A DNA stretch of 64,000 nucleotides from Diospyros lotus (taxonomy: Eukaryota; Streptophyta; Magnoliopsida; Ericales; Ebenaceae): contig NC_068350.1 of the NCBI RefSeq assembly GCF_014633365.1, positions 2,051,001 to 2,115,000 on the forward strand, in the 5' to 3' direction. Below are positions 63,601 to 64,000 of this stretch, piece by piece; position 1 is the stretch's first letter, and every line of letters begins with the position of its first letter. The notes under the pieces are model-generated. The model saw only the letters and a list, made by a program, of their open reading frames with translations. It was not told where the DNA came from and made no database searches. Both the position numbers and the translations under genes were made by a program.

Positions 63601-63954
63601 TCTGATGCACTGAATAGGAAATTCCAATGTGCAACTTTACAGGTTAACTTCTTATTGCCCTCTTGTTCTTTTCTTGTTCTTGCTTTCTTGTTGTGTAGTT
63701 ATCATTTAATTGATTGTACCTGTTATCTGCAGTTGGACTTCCAACTTCCTTCTCGTTTCAATTTATCATACTCGGCAGAAGATGAAGCTAAGAAGGAGAG
63801 ACCTGTTATGATACACAGAGCTATTCTAGGTTCTGTTGAGCGTATGCTTGCTATACTTTTGGAGCATTATAAGGGCAAATGGCCTTTCTGGCTTAGTCCA
63901 CGTCAAGCAATTGTGTGCCCTGTTTCAGAGAAATCAGAGTCATATGCAATGCAG
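38980..63954 (+). CDS. Threonyl-tRNA synthetase (dual-targeted type), 3'-truncated, 17 exons visible
   Basis: Class II synthetase charging tRNA-Thr. Exons: 38980-39242, 39330-39567, 39668-39727, 46536-46625, 47683-47757, 47860-47988, 48061-48150, 51484-51572, 51689-51785, 51866-51952, 52299-52383, 57335-57429, 58201-58233, 58321-58407, 59418-59510, 63550-63642, 63733-63954; all phases join (642 codons). TGS domain at about 89-150. Editing-domain motifs are HSSAH (159-163) and CRGPH (C267, H271). The catalytic core has zinc ligands C419 (MNCPGH), H470 (DDAHIF) and H596 ([12 protein letters not shown], motif 3), plus [22 protein letters not shown] (motif 2). The anticodon-binding domain begins at [14 protein letters not shown] and continues beyond the window; about 70 residues are missing compared with the Arabidopsis enzyme. 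Met1 opens a Ser/Arg-rich presequence; Met36 (39085) opens the cytosolic form. Arabidopsis ThrRS is known to use two starts for mitochondria and cytosol. Confidence 0.95.
40363..40758 (+). mobile_element. Solo LTR 1 (396 bp, TSD TTTTC)
   Basis: Starts TGTTGGAAAT and ends CCTTTCTACA, with the 5-bp duplication TTTTC at 40358-40362 and 40759-40763. Inside, a TATA box GTTGTGTATAAATACCCC lies about 290 bp from the start, as in Copia LTRs. No internal domain or second LTR follows, so it is a solo LTR. Confidence 0.85.
41371..42570. mobile_element. hAT-like element with GGCGCC-rich ends, copy 1 (1200 bp)
   Basis: Bounded by the perfect 8-bp duplication GAGGCAAC (41363-41370 and 42571-42578). Terminal inverted repeats: CATAGTTATTAAAGGCG at the left; the reverse complement of the right end reads CATAGTTCTGAAAGGCG. 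Subterminal GC-rich arrays of GGCGC/GCGCC motifs occupy about 41384-41510 and 42468-42560, in sharp contrast to the AT-rich interior. An 8-bp TSD is the hAT hallmark. The interior has no intact transposase. A small palindrome of about 110 bp (41577-41688) is present here but absent from copy 2. Confidence 0.85.
43675..44027 (+). mobile_element. Solo LTR 2 (353 bp, Ty3/gypsy-like)
   Basis: Starts TGTTAGGACT and ends GTCCTATCA. Flanking 5-mers are GTATG and GTCTG (one mismatch). The uninterrupted unit B has GAGGTCTGAAATC at the same place, showing that GTCTG is the ancestral target. Inside are a TATA box (GGTATAAAAAGGGAGG) and GAGGCCCTCTCGAATAGGC, a leader pattern I know from plant Ty3/gypsy LTRs. 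Confidence 0.85.
44165..44206. repeat. C16-A26 homopolymer junction
   Basis: Sixteen C residues are directly followed by twenty-six A residues. The exact length may be affected by sequencing or assembly error. Confidence 0.85.
45145..45240 (-). mobile_element. RTE-clade LINE 3' end (remnant, reverse orientation)
   Basis: On the minus strand it reads TGGCAAGCTAGAATCCAAGTA then CACCTAGTGAGATTAAAGCTTGATAT followed by TTGTTGTTATTGTTG. This is the RTE 3' terminus also seen at 62440-62490. Confidence 0.65.
45322..45940 (+). mobile_element. Solo LTR 3 (619 bp, TSD CTAAT)
   Basis: Starts TGTTAAATAA and ends TTTGGGACAACA, with a perfect 5-bp duplication CTAAT at 45317-45321 and 45941-45945. A TATA box TTCTATAAATAAGGGG lies near 45471-45487. 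It contains a (GA) tract of about 50 bp at 45608-45658. A short direct duplication at about 45780-45855 repeats TGTCCTAATTTTGTGCTTTT. No partner LTR or coding domain. Confidence 0.85.
45608..45658. repeat. (GA)~25 microsatellite inside solo LTR 3
   Basis: Pure GA/AG dinucleotides of about 50 bp, the longest simple repeat in the window, in the LTR part downstream of its TATA box. Confidence 0.95.
47151..47512 (-). mobile_element. Probable LTR, reverse orientation (limits uncertain)
   Basis: The minus strand shows a TATA box in CTCATGTATAAATACTTCC followed by CTCAATACAAGGTGAGAAA, typical of a Copia LTR promoter and leader. A 5-bp direct repeat TACAT flanks 47151-47512, but the right terminus on the minus strand would be ACAA rather than CA, so the boundary is tentative. 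It lies in ThrRS intron 4. Confidence 0.45.
50246..50610. mobile_element. MITE with long terminal inverted repeats
   Basis: The left arm AATAAACTGGTCACCATACTTCAATTTTTGTCACCAC matches the reverse complement of the right arm, AATAAACTTATCACTGTACTTTAATTTTTGTCACCAC. The match continues through TTATAATTGAGTCCCTCTTTTGA. The outer right end (on -) is GGGTAAATTACATTGCTAGTCCCTGAAC, a common start of Mutator-type plant MITEs. Arms are about 140 bp, with a loop near 50420. Confidence 0.75.
50851..51190. repeat. Degenerate ~32-bp minisatellite (about 10 units)
   Basis: The consensus unit is close to TATATACCTATTCCTACATGGATTTGGC. Unit starts fall near 50851, 50884, 50915, 50962, 50998, 51030, 51061, 51098, 51130 and 51161, so the period is mostly 31-37 bp. 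A 72-codon open frame through it (50837-51055) simply translates the repeat and is not a gene. Confidence 0.8.
52701..52890 (-). repeat. 3' LTR of the Copia element (190 bp)
   Basis: Plus-strand ends are TGTCTGAAAATAATT...TAATTATAACA. It shares ATTTATAATAGGCAT, CACCTACGGGCTTAA and ATATACAATTATACTAATAATT with the partner at 55512-55677. It is longer than its partner, partly through a small internal AGCTTGTT duplication. Confidence 0.9.
52898..53352 (-). pseudogene. Copia RNase H domain (C-terminal polyprotein remnant)
   Basis: The minus-strand frame begins near a SPSDRQSTS motif and runs through [68 protein letters not shown] and [10 protein letters not shown], the standard Copia RNase H sequence. 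The stop lies in the polypurine tract beside the 3' LTR. The catalytic-core neighbourhood looks partly changed (SSAGAKY where SSAEAEY is usual), so the enzyme is probably dead. Confidence 0.88.
53340..53800 (-). pseudogene. Copia gag (UBN2-type) remnant, frameshifted
   Basis: [11 protein letters not shown] in one frame is followed, after a frameshift near 53640, by [45 protein letters not shown] and MESYLGQ in another. This is the usual order of a plant Copia gag N-terminal domain. It ends abruptly near 53350, where the RNase H frame starts at +1, marking a large internal deletion. Confidence 0.8.
54055..55452. mobile_element. hAT-like element with GGCGCC-rich ends, copy 2 (1398 bp), nested in Copia
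   Basis: Flanked by TGTTGGAA (54047-54054) and TGCTGGAA (55453-55460), an 8-bp TSD with one change. Termini CATAGTTGTTAAAGG and, reversed, CATAGTTCTGAAAGGCG match copy 1, as do the GGCGC-rich ends and long AT-rich interior. It keeps about 270 bp (54806-55079) absent from copy 1: an acidic coding-like tail ([20 protein letters not shown]... ending LDDD and a stop) with one in-frame stop upstream. I infer that this is the C-terminal end of a lost transposase. Confidence 0.87.
55500..55511 (-). promoter_or_regulatory. Primer-binding site (initiator tRNA-Met type)
   Basis: The minus strand directly after the 5' LTR reads TGATATCGGAGC. This matches 10 of 12 positions of TGGTATCAGAGC, the usual plant PBS complementary to initiator tRNA-Met. 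Two G/A differences are probably decay. Confidence 0.8.
55512..55677 (-). repeat. 5' LTR of the Copia element (166 bp)
   Basis: Plus-strand ends are TGTGAGAAAATAATT...TAATTCTAACA. It differs from the other LTR by indels and several substitutions, so the insertion is not recent. Confidence 0.9.
55690..56260 (+). pseudogene. Ty3/gypsy integrase C-terminal remnant
   Basis: The frame with [20 protein letters not shown] then [11 protein letters not shown] and [13 protein letters not shown] corresponds to the integrase C-terminal module of plant Ty3/gypsy elements (typical pattern MKxxADKHRREVxFxVGDWVxLKLQPYRQxS...GPYxVL). Upstream, [13 protein letters not shown] resembles the integrase core motif TDGQTE-VNR. 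Stops and indels show it is dead. Similar decayed sequence may extend to about 56500. Confidence 0.75.
59878..60062 (+). pseudogene. Ty3/gypsy gag remnant
   Basis: The reading [36 protein letters not shown] follows the conserved gag pattern of plant Ty3/gypsy elements (FFEYKxVPEEKKVKLVAxRLKGxAxAWWxQL). It is interrupted by stops, and no other domain follows. Confidence 0.65.
62030..62470 (+). pseudogene. RTE-clade LINE reverse transcriptase, C-terminal fragment
   Basis: A 108-codon open stretch (62121-62447) reads [73 protein letters not shown] and [13 protein letters not shown]. This is the usual C-terminal end of plant RTE LINE proteins. Upstream, LFYGSEC-AV and [11 protein letters not shown] continue the homology, with a stop at the Trp position. 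The 3' tail after the stop is GAGATAAAGGCTAGATATGTTGTCGTTG. No endonuclease or catalytic RT part is present, as in most 5'-truncated LINE copies. Confidence 0.85.
62483..62905 (+). pseudogene. Second RTE LINE fragment, in tandem
   Basis: It starts at CTATGTGATCAGCTCTGTTGTATGG, repeating the segment near 62031. It runs in the same order through ATATGCGGCCGTACGAGG, AAAATGAAATTATTC, TAAGGTCAGAATGGCTCC, TTGGTCATGTGAGAA and AAAAAAGGTAAGAGG to the 3' terminus CCTAATGGGATTAAAGCTGGA. It is more decayed than the copy directly before it. Confidence 0.75.
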
Positions 63955-64000
63955 GTTGGTTTTCGTTTTTTGTGCTGACCTCCAGTGGCAGAGCCAGGAT

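Noticed and set aside
1..64000. CRISPR arrays, bacterial operons, plasmid or phage features
   Set aside because: No regularly spaced direct repeats of CRISPR type, no ribosome-binding sites or dense operons; all recognised genes are plant nuclear genes.

Overview
This window is nuclear DNA from a flowering plant, most likely a eudicot. The evidence is AT-rich intergenic sequence, GT-AG introns, plant-type promoters (site II and telobox motifs ahead of a translation gene), a land-plant RING-H2 ATL protein, and plant transposon families (Copia, Ty3/gypsy, RTE LINEs, hAT, foldback MITEs). The species cannot be named from sequence alone.

Layout: (1) 1-13340, + strand: the 3' part of an AP-1 complex gamma-adaptin gene. 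Eleven exons (519 codons) cover the end of the trunk, the hinge and the complete ear; the 5' exons lie outside. (2) 13341-17723: AT-rich spacer with a 148-bp foldback palindrome. (3) 17724-18845, - strand: an intronless RING-H2 E3 ligase of the ATL46/ATL13 type. (4) 18846-34901: a 16-kb gene-poor stretch of foldback/MITE elements, an unusual head-to-head pair of LTR-like arms, a nested MITE/hAT, an LTR-like block and a possible uncharacterised transcript (about 27.7-29.5 kb, - strand). (5) 34902-35141, - strand: a 79-aa atypical HLH regulator (UPBEAT1/PAR/IBH1 type). (6) 35142-38774: AT-rich spacer with a second copy of a foldback family. (7) 38775 to the right edge, + strand: a threonyl-tRNA synthetase gene with promoter motifs, two candidate in-frame starts (organellar and cytosolic) and 17 exons (642 codons) before the window ends; the last part of the anticodon-binding domain is missing.

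The ThrRS gene spans at least 25 kb because its introns are full of mobile DNA. Intron 3 alone (6.8 kb) holds three solo LTRs bounded by 5-bp target-site duplications (one of these imperfect), a 1.2-kb hAT element and an RTE tail. Intron 11 (5 kb) holds a Copia element with both short LTRs, a perfect TSD, an initiator-Met-type primer-binding site and an internal deletion that leaves only gag and RNase H. That element was later hit by a second hAT copy of the same family as in intron 3, so relative ages can be read directly. All these insertions are intronic, and the 17 ThrRS exons still join in frame.

I did not find a new multi-gene system. The most notable items are the nested and paired transposons with exact boundaries, the paralogous empty site that proves one solo LTR, the divergent LTR-promoter palindrome, and the GGCGCC-rich hAT family with complementary deletions in its two copies.
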